Of a stretch of 64,000 nt of DNA, positions 30,093 through 37,582 are shown one piece after another (the stretch's first letter is position 1; the number at the start of each line of letters is the position of its first letter). The stretch is from Oxalobacter sp. Its GTDB lineage: Bacteria > Pseudomonadota > Gammaproteobacteria > Burkholderiales > Burkholderiaceae_D. The translations under genes were made by a program, and so were the position numbers. The notes beneath the pieces were generated by a model. That model saw nothing but the letters and a program-made list of their open reading frames with translations, was not told where the DNA came from and searched no databases. The stretch is from contig QZKY01000016.1 of the NCBI GenBank assembly GCA_003605115.1, positions 45,776 to 109,775 on the forward strand, written 5' to 3'.

Positions 30093-30593
30093 ATGAACCG
30101 CAGACAATTTTTACTGTGGGTGTTATGCCTGATTGTGACGAGTGTGTTTTTTGGGTGTACCAGGGCGGAGCCCCAAGGTTTCCCGCTGACGAAAACCAAA
30201 GCAGAATGGAAAGCCTTGCTCTCGAACGATAGCTACCAGGTTTTGTTTGAAGGGGTGACGGAATACCCCTTCTCAAGCGAACTCGACAAGGAACATCGGC
30301 ACGGCACCTACATCTGTGCGGCCTGCCATCAGCCCTTATTTGTCAGCACGACGAAATACGACAGTGGCACGGGCTGGCCCAGTTTTTATGATCACATCCC
30401 CGGCGCAATCAATACGAAGCGGGAAATTGGTTTTTCCGGGATACAAACCGAATACCATTGCTCGCGCTGCGGCGGTCATCAAGGGCACATCTTTCCGGAT
30501 GGTCCGGGGCCAACCTATAAACGTTATTGCAACAATGGACTCGCACTGCGCTTCATTCCACAGGGTGAAAAATTGCCGGAGTTAAGAAAATGA
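30093..30593 (+). CDS. msrB: Peptide methionine-R-sulfoxide reductase, lipoprotein form
   Basis: Reduces methionine-R-sulfoxide in proteins. 166 residues with a signal and lipobox-like FFGC near residue 23, so it is probably anchored in the envelope. The MsrB domain shows the zinc-binding CAAC and CSRC pairs, the GTGWPSF motif, and the catalytic Cys in RYCNNGLALRF. The neighbour msrA overlaps by ATGA, giving an exported repair pair for both sulfoxide stereoisomers. Confidence 0.92.
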   Translation: MNRRQFLLWVLCLIVTSVFFGCTRAEPQGFPLTKTKAEWKALLSNDSYQVLFEGVTEYPFSSELDKEHRHGTYICAACHQPLFVSTTKYDSGTGWPSFYDHIPGAINTKREIGFSGIQTEYHCSRCGGHQGHIFPDGPGPTYKRYCNNGLALRFIPQGEKLPELRK

Positions 30594-31354
30594 AAACACG
30601 ACTTTCCTTGAAAGCGCTTTTGGCCGCATGCTTCTTCGCGACGACAGTAGCTTATGCGGCATCACCCGCAGTGACATCTTCTGCCCCCGTCATCGCTCCA
30701 GGGCAAATGAGAAGCGAGACGGCCATTTTCGCCGGTGGGTGCTTCTGGTGCGTCGAGGCAGATTTTGAAAAATTGCCGGGGGTGACGAACGCCGTTTCAG
30801 GGTACATCGGCGGACATGTCGTCCATCCCAGCTACGATCAAGTTAGTGCAGGCGTGACGGGACATATCGAAGCCGTGCGCATCACCTACGATCCGTCGCG
30901 TGTCAGCTACGAACAATTGCTGGATTACTTCTGGCTGCAAATCGACCCGACGGTCGATGACCGGCAGTTTTGTGATGTTGGATTGCAGTACCGCAGCGCG
31001 ATTTTTTATTTGAACGATGCACAACGAAAAGTCGCCGAAGCCAGCAAACACGCCCTCGAGCAATCCGGGCGATTGCGCCACGTGTCGCCGCCAGTCAAGG
31101 TTGACAGCAAGTCCTATCCGCCGGAGTTTCAACTTGAAGCGGTTCGCAACGCTGAAAAGGAAGCAGTGCGTTATGCAAAAGATCATCCTTCCGGAAAGGT
31201 GCTGACCAACATTTTGCCTGCAACGACTTTTTATCTGGCCGAGGAATATCATCAGGATTATTACAAGAAGAACCCGATTCGTTATCGACTTTACAGGACG
31301 CAGTGCGGCCGCGATGCGCGATTGAAGCATGTGTGGGGGAAGGCGCGTCACTAA
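30590..31354 (+). CDS. msrA: Peptide methionine-S-sulfoxide reductase, exported
   Basis: 254-residue protein with an N-terminal signal peptide (LLAACFFATTVAYAA). The MsrA domain starts at about 45 with AIFAGGCFWC, where the first Cys is catalytic, followed by VSGYIGGHVVHPSYDQVSAG. The C-terminal Cys in RTQCGRD probably resolves the disulfide. It overlaps msrB by four bases. Electrons must come from an envelope thiol system, which I do not see nearby unless the flavoprotein operon contributes. Confidence 0.93.
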   Translation: MKTRLSLKALLAACFFATTVAYAASPAVTSSAPVIAPGQMRSETAIFAGGCFWCVEADFEKLPGVTNAVSGYIGGHVVHPSYDQVSAGVTGHIEAVRITYDPSRVSYEQLLDYFWLQIDPTVDDRQFCDVGLQYRSAIFYLNDAQRKVAEASKHALEQSGRLRHVSPPVKVDSKSYPPEFQLEAVRNAEKEAVRYAKDHPSGKVLTNILPATTFYLAEEYHQDYYKKNPIRYRLYRTQCGRDARLKHVWGKARH

Positions 31355-31382
31355 CTGTTGTGTCATACCATCCTGGTGTTAT

Positions 31383-31541
31383 TTAATTTCCAGGATAAAG
31401 CCATCCATCATTCTCGATATGCCCTTTAGGCTTTACAATCCAAGGGCTGTCTGCATTAGCGGGCAGTGCCAGTGGTATTTTTGCAGCTTTACAGAAAGGT
31501 ATCAAATCAGCGTCGTAAAAAACAAGCGCTTTGCGTAGCAA
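31383..31541 (-). pseudogene. Possible gene remnant or very small ORF
   Basis: On the minus strand a 53-codon frame with protein-like composition (VFYDADLIPFCKAAKIPLAL, then WIVKPKGHIENDGWLYPGN) ends at TAA 31385-31383. The only usable start is TTG at 31541; a stop lies about 12 codons further upstream and no ribosome binding site is clear. It looks like the C-terminal end of a lost gene. The family is unknown. Confidence 0.3.
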
Positions 31542-31597
31542 ATTTATAAGCTTCGCATTTTTGTCACAACGTCATCGTAATGAGAGGAGGTTTGTCA

Positions 31598-31894
31598 ATG
31601 GCAAAATCGTTGGATGCAGAGATCACTGCTTTCCTCAATGAACTTGAAGCGCTGCGAGAAAAGAATCCCGTTGATGATGTAGGCAAAGCACTTGAAGACA
31701 TGTTTGATGCGCAAAGCGCGGTAGAAGGCAAAGCATTGAATGAGCAGGGCGCGGCGTTCCAAAAAGCATTGGATGCTCTGGCGGCTGCGACGAAGGCTGT
31801 CAAGCTGGCAAAGGATGATCCTTCCAAAACGGCAGACGGGGTTAACTTGTCGAACGCTGCCGTGAAAGCGGTGATGGCGGCACTGGCTTCCTGA
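31598..31894 (+). CDS. Small helical hypothetical protein
   Basis: 98-residue acidic, Ala-rich protein predicted almost wholly helical (AFLNELEALREKNPVDDVGKALEDMF...), with no Cys, signal peptide or membrane segment. ATG 31598 is preceded by GAGGAGG, a strong ribosome binding site. An earlier ATG at 31580 overlaps that site and is unlikely. It is monocistronic and not recognised; a phasin-like or coiled-coil scaffold character is possible, but nothing shows it. Confidence 0.7.
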   Translation: MAKSLDAEITAFLNELEALREKNPVDDVGKALEDMFDAQSAVEGKALNEQGAAFQKALDALAAATKAVKLAKDDPSKTADGVNLSNAAVKAVMAALAS

Positions 31895-32008
31895 GAAGTG
31901 TCATTTGGGGTGAGGCCACTTTTTGCGGGCGCGTTCTTCGATGCGCAAAAGTGCTTGGGTGGTTAACGAGATGTTTCCATGGACGTGTGTTCTGACAGAC
32001 CATGCGTT

Positions 32009-32572
32009 TTAATACATGGGGTCTTTCACGCGGCGCGCGCCGTTGTAGCGTTTTTTCCAGTAAGACATCGACATGTTTTCAATGCGCACTTTTCCGCCGG
32101 ATGCGGGAGAGTGTATGAATTGGTTATTCCCAATATAAATCCCGACGTGTGAGAATTTTCGGCGGCGCGTGTTGTAAAACACGAGATCGCCTTTTTTCAA
32201 TTCTCGGCGCTTGATCGGTTTGCTGATCTTGCTTTGTGCGAGCGAGGTTCTCGGAAGTACCACGCCCCAGGCTTGCCGGAAGACGAAGCGTACGTATCCG
32301 CTACAGTCCAAGCCAGTGATCGGATGGTTACCGCCGCGCTTGTAATTTGTATTCAGTAGCGCTTTCGCCTGTCGCACCACTTCATTTCTTCGCTCATTGC
32401 GACTGGCGCGTTTTTTGTGGCTGGATTTGTTGGTTTGCGTGCGTGAGACAGTTTTGGTTTTTTCCGTTTTATTTTTGTCTGATGTGCCGCCGCAACTGCT
32501 GGCAATAATGAGTGTCAATGCACTGAAGCCGAGGAGAAAAGTGCGTACTACAGTGTGCAGAAAATGAGGCAT
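32009..32572 (-). CDS. NlpC/P60 family lipoprotein
   Basis: 187-residue cell-wall hydrolase (peptidoglycan endopeptidase family). It has a signal peptide with a lipobox ending ASSC at about residue 27, then a Lys/Thr-rich linker. The catalytic NlpC/P60 domain has Cys in LDCSGYVRF, His in KFSHVGIYIG, and a third polar residue in QFIHSPASGG. Start ATG 32572 is preferred over the TTG at 32587. Monocistronic and divergent from greB. Confidence 0.88.
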   Translation of the reverse strand: MPHFLHTVVRTFLLGFSALTLIIASSCGGTSDKNKTEKTKTVSRTQTNKSSHKKRASRNERRNEVVRQAKALLNTNYKRGGNHPITGLDCSGYVRFVFRQAWGVVLPRTSLAQSKISKPIKRRELKKGDLVFYNTRRRKFSHVGIYIGNNQFIHSPASGGKVRIENMSMSYWKKRYNGARRVKDPMY

Positions 32573-32781
32573 GCAAATTTCGCTCAAGTCAGTTGATAGG
32601 GTTGCTCAGGAGTGCCGTGCATTCTGATGCTTGTCGCATCCATAACAGCACGACCCAAATTGGGGTCACGGCGATGGTACAGGGGATGTTTCAAAGTGGC
32701 AATCATTCCCGCAATGGGCGTTGTTTGCAGGAATAATCCTTGAGCTACTGGGAAGCCAAGTTAAGGATAAAATGCGAACCT

Positions 32782-33333
32782 ATGAGCAAAGCATTCGTAA
32801 AAGAAACTGACGCGGACGATGATGAAGATTTCGTGGTGCCCGCTATCCCGTCTGGTGCCAAGAACTACATTACACCGGAAGGCCATCAACGCTTGAAAGA
32901 TGAATTGTTGCAACTCATCGATCATGAGCGCCCGGAAGTCGTACGTGTGGTGTCCTGGGCCGCATCGAATGGTGATCGTTCAGAGAATGGCGACTACATT
33001 TACGGTAAGCGCCGTTTACGGGAAATCGATAAACGCATTCGTTTTTTGATCAAACGGCTGGATGCGGCGGAAGTGTTCGATCCGAGTACGCATCATGGTT
33101 CTGATCAGATTTTTTTTGGCGCGACGGTCACCTATGAGCGGCAAACGGGCGAGCAACAAACCATCACGATTGTCGGCATTGACGAGCTTGATCCCTTGCA
33201 AGGAAAAATCAGCTGGATCTCACCAATGGCGCGTGCACTCACGAAGGCGCATGAAGGTGAAACCGTGATGTTGAAAACGCCGAATGGCGTGGAAGCGTTG
33301 AGTATTGTTGAAGTACGTTATCCCAAAAAATAG
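32782..33333 (+). CDS. greB: Transcript cleavage factor GreB
   Basis: Rescues backtracked RNA polymerase by stimulating transcript cleavage. 183 residues: an acidic N-terminal extension (DADDDEDFV), then the GreA/B coiled coil starting YITPEGHQRLKDELLQL, with acidic tip residues near SENGDYIYGK and the basic face RRLREIDKRIRFLIKRL, and a C-terminal FKBP-like domain (ISWISPMARALTKAHEGE). The basic patch favours GreB over GreA. The start MSKAFVK at 32782 is preferred to an in-frame codon at 32740. Confidence 0.9.
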   Translation: MSKAFVKETDADDDEDFVVPAIPSGAKNYITPEGHQRLKDELLQLIDHERPEVVRVVSWAASNGDRSENGDYIYGKRRLREIDKRIRFLIKRLDAAEVFDPSTHHGSDQIFFGATVTYERQTGEQQTITIVGIDELDPLQGKISWISPMARALTKAHEGETVMLKTPNGVEALSIVEVRYPKK

Positions 33334-33423
33334 GGGCAGATTTTTTTACGCGCAGCATAGGGAAAAACCGGGGTCAGAGTTTTATTTTTCGAAGAAAAAT
33401 TTACGCTGACCCCGAATTTTTCC
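33334..33423. repeat. GGGGTCAG inverted-repeat element, copy B
   Basis: The core is 33361-33423: left arm GGAAAAACCGGGGTCAGAGT, right arm CTGACCCCGAATTTTTCC, and an inner hairpin ATTTTTC-GAA-GAAAAAT. Bases 33334-33360 are a degenerate extra arm (GGGGCAG...TTTACGCGCAGC). It starts immediately after the greB stop, between convergent genes, so it could terminate either. Confidence 0.8.
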
Positions 33424-33455
33424 CGGCACCGAAATTTCAACGGATTTCTTGCCCC

Positions 33456-33911
33456 TCAATCCGGCGCGAGCGCCCGCAATTCCTTCCGCTTCTTCGCATC
33501 TTCAAGACGCCTTTTCTGAACAGGCGTTTCTGGCTCCAACGGAGGTACACGCACGGGTTTCCGGTTTTCATCCACCGCCACCATCGTGAAATAGCTGCTG
33601 TTCACATGTCGAATGGTTTGCTTGCGAATGTCTTCCGCCAGCACCTTGATGCCGACTTCCATGGTGGTATTCCCCGTGTAGTTGATGGAGGCAATAAAGG
33701 TGACGAGCTCGCCGACATGCACCGGCTCGCGGAAGACCACACGATCCACGGAGAGGGTGACGGCGTAGTAACCGGAATAACGACTGGCGCAAGCGTAGGC
33801 TACGCTATCCAGATGTTTGAGAATGGTGCCGCCGTGTACGTTACCTGAAAAGTTGGCGGTGTCAGGCGTCATCAGGACGGTCATGGTGAGTTGATTCGGT
33901 TGGGTCGGCAT
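33456..33911 (-). CDS. Hotdog-fold acyl-CoA thioesterase (YciA-like)
   Basis: 151-residue hotdog-fold protein that hydrolyses acyl-CoA thioesters. Family marks are the N-terminal MTPDTANFSGNVHGGTILK with the catalytic-loop Asn/His/Gly, followed by LDSVAYACASRYSG with the conserved Asp, and VVFREPVHVGELVTF. The C-terminal tail is basic and flexible. Monocistronic; substrate chain length cannot be read from sequence. Confidence 0.85.
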   Translation of the reverse strand: MPTQPNQLTMTVLMTPDTANFSGNVHGGTILKHLDSVAYACASRYSGYYAVTLSVDRVVFREPVHVGELVTFIASINYTGNTTMEVGIKVLAEDIRKQTIRHVNSSYFTMVAVDENRKPVRVPPLEPETPVQKRRLEDAKKRKELRALAPD

Positions 33912-34022
33912 GATGTTTTTCTCTGTTTGTTGTATGGCGATGACTGTAGCGACAGTGTAATCCTTTTATGTTTCGTGTATAAACCAAGGACAAGCGGATG
34001 ACACTAGCATGGCAGGTATGAG

Positions 34023-34069
34023 TTATTGATATGGCCTTAGCGGCAGTGATACTATTGCATTATCAATAA
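34023..34069. promoter_or_regulatory. Perfect 9-bp inverted repeat upstream of hicAB
   Basis: TTATTGATA (34023-34031) and TATCAATAA (34061-34069) are exact reverse complements separated by 29 bases in a low-GC region. It could be a far operator or a transcript hairpin. Confidence 0.35.
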
Positions 34070-34115
34070 AATAACAACTTAACTGCTGCGTATTTTAAAT
34101 AGTGGGATTTGCTAG

Positions 34116-34136
34116 TGATAGCACTTTTTGCTATCA
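34116..34136. promoter_or_regulatory. Likely hicAB operator
   Basis: TGATAGCA-N5-TGCTATCA is a perfect 8-bp inverted repeat ending five bases before the hicA ATG, where a ribosome binding site would normally be. It could be a HicB-binding operator or an RNA hairpin that hides the start. Confidence 0.5.
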
Positions 34137-34141
34137 TCGCC

Positions 34142-34396
34142 ATGAAGACAAAACACCGCAAGACGCTTGTCGCCATCTTCACCCGTCCAACGTCTGCATC
34201 AATTCTGTTCGCAGACATTGAGGCACTCATCAAGGCGCTGGGAGGTTCGGTTTCAGAGCGCGAAGGCTCGCGTCTAAAGATCGAACTCAAAGGAGAGCAG
34301 TGGCGTTGCCATCGGCCGCACCCGGGAAAAGAAGCCAGGCGTTATCAGGTTGAAGAGGCAAGGGAACTGTTGGAACGCGTAGGAGTGCTGCCGTGA
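34142..34396 (+). CDS. hicA: HicA-type toxin
   Basis: 84-residue toxin, a double-stranded-RNA-binding-like mRNA interferase. MKTKHRKTLVAIFTRP is the usual HicA start, the DIEALIKALGG helix follows, and the catalytic His is in CHRPHPGKE. ATG 34142 is supported by family length; the frame continues to 34109, but the extra residues are hydrophobic and unlike the family. No Shine-Dalgarno sequence is visible, which would keep toxin levels low. It overlaps hicB by four bases. Confidence 0.88.
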   Translation: MKTKHRKTLVAIFTRPTSASILFADIEALIKALGGSVSEREGSRLKIELKGEQWRCHRPHPGKEARRYQVEEARELLERVGVLP

Positions 34397-34731
34397 ACAC
34401 CATGACATACAAGGGCTATACCGCTCGTGTCGATTATGACGAACGAGATGGCATTTTTGTTGGTCGTATCCTCGGCATTCGCAGCATCATCAGTTTTCAT
34501 GGTGAATCGGTTGCTGAATTGAAGGCTGAGTTTGAGCATGCGGTCAAAGATTATATTGCCGATTGCAAGCGGGAAGGCGTGCATCCCGAGAAGCCCGCCT
34601 CTGGCAAATTGCTATTGCGTGTGCCGCCAGAAGTTCATGGTCGCGCGCTCGTTGCTGCGCAGGCTGCTGGCAAGAGTCTCAACCAATGGGCTAGCGAGGT
34701 ATTGCAAAGGGCCGTTCAGTTGGGTGGGTGA
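34393..34731 (+). CDS. hicB: HicB-type antitoxin
   Basis: 112-residue antitoxin. The N-terminal degenerate RNase-H-like domain (MTYKGYTARVDYDERDGIFVG, residues 4-24) binds the toxin. The C-terminal half (KLLLRVPPEVHGRALVAAQA, AGKSLNQWASEVL) is a ribbon-helix-helix DNA-binding domain for autoregulation. GTG 34393 overlaps the hicA stop (GTGA); ATG 34402 is an alternative. Toxin-first order is normal for hicAB. Confidence 0.88.
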   Translation: MNTMTYKGYTARVDYDERDGIFVGRILGIRSIISFHGESVAELKAEFEHAVKDYIADCKREGVHPEKPASGKLLLRVPPEVHGRALVAAQAAGKSLNQWASEVLQRAVQLGG

Positions 34732-34797
34732 ATATATTTGAAAATAATCAGAGCATGACCTTTATGCACTTTTCCACTTCAATTCAAAAGGCATTTT

Positions 34798-35331
34798 GTG
34801 ATCGATTTCGAGGAGGGGATTTTTAATCCAGAGAATTGGTTTAAGCAGTCTTGGGAAATGTTTGAGGCTTCCAAAATTCTCTGCAAGCCACTTACGGCTC
34901 GCCATCCCATTCAAAGCGAGCAGGATAATTATCGGCGCGTTGGCTCGATGAAGGGAGCAATGTTGTTGCTCGGTCTTTCTGCAGAGAATGCACTGAAAGG
35001 TGCTTTTGTTTACAAGTCTCCACCTGATCTTGTAAAGGCTCGATTAAATCCGAAGCATTTCCATGAGGTAGCTCATGACCTTACTGATTTGGCCAAAAGA
35101 CTGGAATTGAACCTATCCAAAATCCAGGTAAGTTTACTTGAGCGACTTACTATATCTGTACAGTGGGCATCTAAATATCAAACACCACTCAAAAAGTCCG
35201 AACATGAACGAGCTACTGGCAAGATCAAATTAAAGTACCCTTCGGACTATAAGCTTGTAGAAGAGTTAATTCGCGATCTGCAAAAAGCATCGGGGTTTGA
35301 TGAAGTTAATGGCTGGTCGCACAAGAACTAA
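34798..35331 (+). CDS. HEPN-like hypothetical protein
   Basis: 177-residue soluble protein, lower in GC than its neighbours. Its helical N-terminal half, with QSWEMFEASKILCK and SMKGAMLLLGLSAENALKGAFV, resembles HEPN-fold proteins (a helical pair with a polar/charged ALKG-type motif). I do not see the Rx4-6H RNase motif of toxic HEPN proteins, apart from a possible SEHERATG near 140. GTG 34798 follows AAGG by six bases. It lies 66 bases after hicB, within the segment bracketed by repeat copies B and C. Function unknown. Confidence 0.6.
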   Translation: MIDFEEGIFNPENWFKQSWEMFEASKILCKPLTARHPIQSEQDNYRRVGSMKGAMLLLGLSAENALKGAFVYKSPPDLVKARLNPKHFHEVAHDLTDLAKRLELNLSKIQVSLLERLTISVQWASKYQTPLKKSEHERATGKIKLKYPSDYKLVEELIRDLQKASGFDEVNGWSHKN

Positions 35332-35370
35332 CAATATTAGGAGCAGCAGCAATTTTTCTTGTACACCTTA

Positions 35371-35430
35371 GAAAATTCGGGGTCAGAGTAATTTACGCTG
35401 CGCGTAAAAAAACTCTGACCCCGGTTTTCC
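35371..35430. repeat. GGGGTCAG inverted-repeat element, copy C (inverted relative to A and B)
   Basis: Left arm GAAAATTCGGGGTCAGAGT, right arm ACTCTGACCCCGGTTTTCC, inner hairpin TTTACGC-TGC-GCGTAAA. The GGTTTT arm is on the right here but on the left in copies A and B, so this copy is reversed. It lies between convergent genes. Confidence 0.8.
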
Positions 35431-35506
35431 TTTCGCTTCGTGGTGGCGGGTAGCCAGAGTGAGTGAACAAATTATTTGAAAACGCTGAGGGAAAGCAAGA
35501 AAACTT

Positions 35507-36010
35507 TCACTTCGTCATCACCCGCTTGATAAACGCCGCAAAATATTCTCCCAGTAAATCCAGCCGTTGTGCGAGACGATGATCGTCTTCAATCAGATGT
35601 ACGGTACAACCGTGTTCTTTCCCAAAACGAATGGAGTGCTCAACGGGAATAATGCTGTCGCGCCAGCCGTGCACGATTTCAATTTGGTTGCCTTCGCATC
35701 CGACACCGTGCATCGGATAATCTGGCAGGTAAAACGCGGGCGCCATCAAAAATAGTCCGCGCACCTTAATGCACTGCGTGGCGTTGGTGGCGACCCAGCC
35801 GCCCATGCTGGAGCCGACGAGAATGTCGGGCGCGCGATCCTGGCAGGCTTCGGCCAATTTTTCGGAACGCGAGAGAGGACATGCGATGCCAGAGTAATCA
35901 AGACTCTCAATGTCAAAGCCCTGCGTTTTGGCGATGGCAGACAGGTGCGTAATTTTCCGACCCCAAGGGCCGCTTTCCTTGCCGTGCACGAAATGAATAA
36001 GCGGGGGCAT
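35507..36010 (-). CDS. Small alpha/beta hydrolase (YqiA-like)
   Basis: 167-residue compact alpha/beta hydrolase. IHFVHGKESGP is the oxyanion strand-loop, VGSSMGGWVATN the nucleophile elbow (Ser), HGWRDSIIP holds the acid Asp, and LIEDDHRL the catalytic His. The short length without a lid resembles YqiA-type esterases. It is divergent from the old yellow enzyme gene, with about 77 bases between. Confidence 0.82.
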   Translation of the reverse strand: MPPLIHFVHGKESGPWGRKITHLSAIAKTQGFDIESLDYSGIACPLSRSEKLAEACQDRAPDILVGSSMGGWVATNATQCIKVRGLFLMAPAFYLPDYPMHGVGCEGNQIEIVHGWRDSIIPVEHSIRFGKEHGCTVHLIEDDHRLAQRLDLLGEYFAAFIKRVMTK

Positions 36011-36087
36011 AATGTCCTGAACGAAGTGGTTTTTGCTACCATCATAGGCGATGGGACGTGTAGAGTAAATCTTTCAAGGAGAAAGCC

Positions 36088-37185
36088 ATGACGCTGAAAT
36101 TGCTGACGCCCGTCAAAATAGGATCGGTGACTTTGCCGAACCGCGTGGTGATGGCGCCGCTGACGCGTTCGCGCGCGGGCAAGCCCGGCGATGTGCCGAC
36201 CGATCTGAATGCCGAGTATTACGCGCAGCGCGCCAGTGCGGGACTGATCGTCTCGGAAGGCACGGTGATCTCAGCGCGCGCGCAAGGGTACGCCTGGACG
36301 CCGGGCATTTTCACGGACGCGCAGGAAGCGGGCTGGAAGAAAGTGCTGAAGGCGGTGCACGCGAAGGGTGGGCACATGTCGGTGCAGTTGTGGCATGTGG
36401 GGCGGGTGTCCCATTCCCTGTTGCAGCCCAACGGCGACCCCCCGGTGGCGCCGTCTGCCATCATTGCCGGCACCACGAAATGTTTCCCGGTGAAAGCGGA
36501 CGGTACGGCCGCTTTCGAGTTGTGCGGGCAGCCTCGGGCGTTGAAGACGGAAGAAATGCCGGGGATCGTCGATGAATACCGGCTGGCAGCGGAGCGGGCC
36601 AGGCGGGCGGGTTTCGATTTCGCCGAAGTGCACGCGGCCAACGGCTACCTGCTGCATCAATTTCTGGCAATCAACACCAACCAGCGCACCGATCAGTATG
36701 GTGGTTCCCTTCAAAACCGGGCGCGGCTGACCCTGGAAGTGGTGGACGCTGTGGCAAAAGTCATGGGGTCGGATCGGGTGGGGATTCGCTTGTCGCCGCA
36801 TTTCACCATCAACGACATGTCAGATACGGAGATGGAAGCGATGACACTCTATCTTTGCAAGGAATTAACGGCGCGCAATATTGCCTATTTGCATATGGCC
36901 GAAGCGGGTTGGGTAGGAGGCAAACCGTCTAGCCAGACGTTTCGCCAGCAAATCCGGGAAGCTTATCGTGGAGCGATTATTATTTGCGGAGAGCAAACTG
37001 CAGAGAGTGGTGAGCAGTTACTTACGCAGGGGTTGGCGAATGCAATAGGGTTTGGGCGACCTTATATCGCCAATCCGGATTTGGTCAAACGCATTCGTCT
37101 GGGTGCGCCACTGAACCAGCCGGATCGCCATACGTTTTATGGCGGTGGCGCCAAGGGGTACACCGACTATCCAAGCTTGGTCTGA
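36088..37185 (+). CDS. Old yellow enzyme family NADH:flavin oxidoreductase
   Basis: 365-residue FMN-dependent TIM-barrel ene-reductase (NemA/XenB-like) that reduces activated alkenes, nitro-compounds or quinones with NAD(P)H. Visible landmarks are NRVVMAPLTRSRA (FMN-binding start), QLWHVGRVSH, and the substrate-binding pair in VHAANGYLLHQFL. The FMN phosphate site is IGFGRPYIANPDL. AAGGAG precedes ATG 36088. The first two thirds of the gene look GC-richer than the flanks, which may hint at transfer. Confidence 0.9.
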   Translation: MTLKLLTPVKIGSVTLPNRVVMAPLTRSRAGKPGDVPTDLNAEYYAQRASAGLIVSEGTVISARAQGYAWTPGIFTDAQEAGWKKVLKAVHAKGGHMSVQLWHVGRVSHSLLQPNGDPPVAPSAIIAGTTKCFPVKADGTAAFELCGQPRALKTEEMPGIVDEYRLAAERARRAGFDFAEVHAANGYLLHQFLAINTNQRTDQYGGSLQNRARLTLEVVDAVAKVMGSDRVGIRLSPHFTINDMSDTEMEAMTLYLCKELTARNIAYLHMAEAGWVGGKPSSQTFRQQIREAYRGAIIICGEQTAESGEQLLTQGLANAIGFGRPYIANPDLVKRIRLGAPLNQPDRHTFYGGGAKGYTDYPSLV

Positions 37186-37265
37186 TGACGTGGGTGCTGT
37201 TCGAGAATTTTGATAATTTATTTCCAGATCGTGTCAACCGGCGTCAACGGCATTCGTTATTGTCA

Positions 37266-37303
37266 GTGATTCCTCGGAATCACCGTCTTATTAACATGTT
37301 AAT
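37266..37303. promoter_or_regulatory. Two palindromes upstream of the Lys/Ala-rich protein gene
   Basis: GTGATTCC-TC-GGAATCAC (37266-37283) and ATTAACATGTTAAT (37290-37303) are both perfect. The second ends just before the AAGGA of the next gene, whose ATG is 37319. They could be regulator sites or 5' hairpins of the mRNA. Confidence 0.45.
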
Positions 37304-37318
37304 TTTAAGGACTTCAAA

Positions 37319-37531
37319 ATGAAAAAACTGATCGCCGTTCTGGTATCCGCTCTGTTCGCTACCGCTGCATTCGCACAAGCTCCTGCTTCCGCTAAGGCAG
37401 CTTCTGCTTCCAAGCCTGCTGCTTCCAAAAAAGTAGTTAAGAAGAAAGCAGCTAAGAAGCCAGCCAAGAAAGCAGCTAAGAAAGTAGCTTCCAAGAAAGC
37501 ATCCGCTTCCATGAAAGCAGCTTCCAAGTAA
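37319..37531 (+). CDS. Tiny exported Lys/Ala-rich protein
   Basis: 70 residues: a clean signal peptide (KKLIAVLVSALFATAAFA, cleavage near residue 19), then a repetitive Lys/Ala/Ser/Pro tail with units such as KKAAKKPAKKAAKK and KKVASKKAS, like histone-H1 C-terminal tails. The mature form is only about 50 residues and very basic. Composition and export recall Asr-type acid-shock proteins, but no homology can be claimed. A strong ribosome binding site and a perfect terminator indicate a real, well-expressed gene. Confidence 0.85.
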   Translation: MKKLIAVLVSALFATAAFAQAPASAKAASASKPAASKKVVKKKAAKKPAKKAAKKVASKKASASMKAASK

Positions 37532-37549
37532 TTCGTCGCATGCTTCAAC

Positions 37550-37577
37550 AAAAAAGGCAGGGTACCCTGCCTTTTTT
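37550..37577 (+). terminator. Rho-independent terminator
   Basis: Perfect palindrome AAAAAAGGCAGGG / CCCTGCCTTTTTT directly after the Lys/Ala-rich gene. The DUF192 gene starts only six bases later, so that gene needs its own promoter or readthrough. Confidence 0.9.
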
Positions 37578-37582
37578 GTTTT

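Noticed and set aside
31329..31538. 69-codon plus-strand frame after msrA
   Set aside because: It overlaps the end of msrA and has poor composition; the minus-strand reading of the same stretch looks more protein-like.
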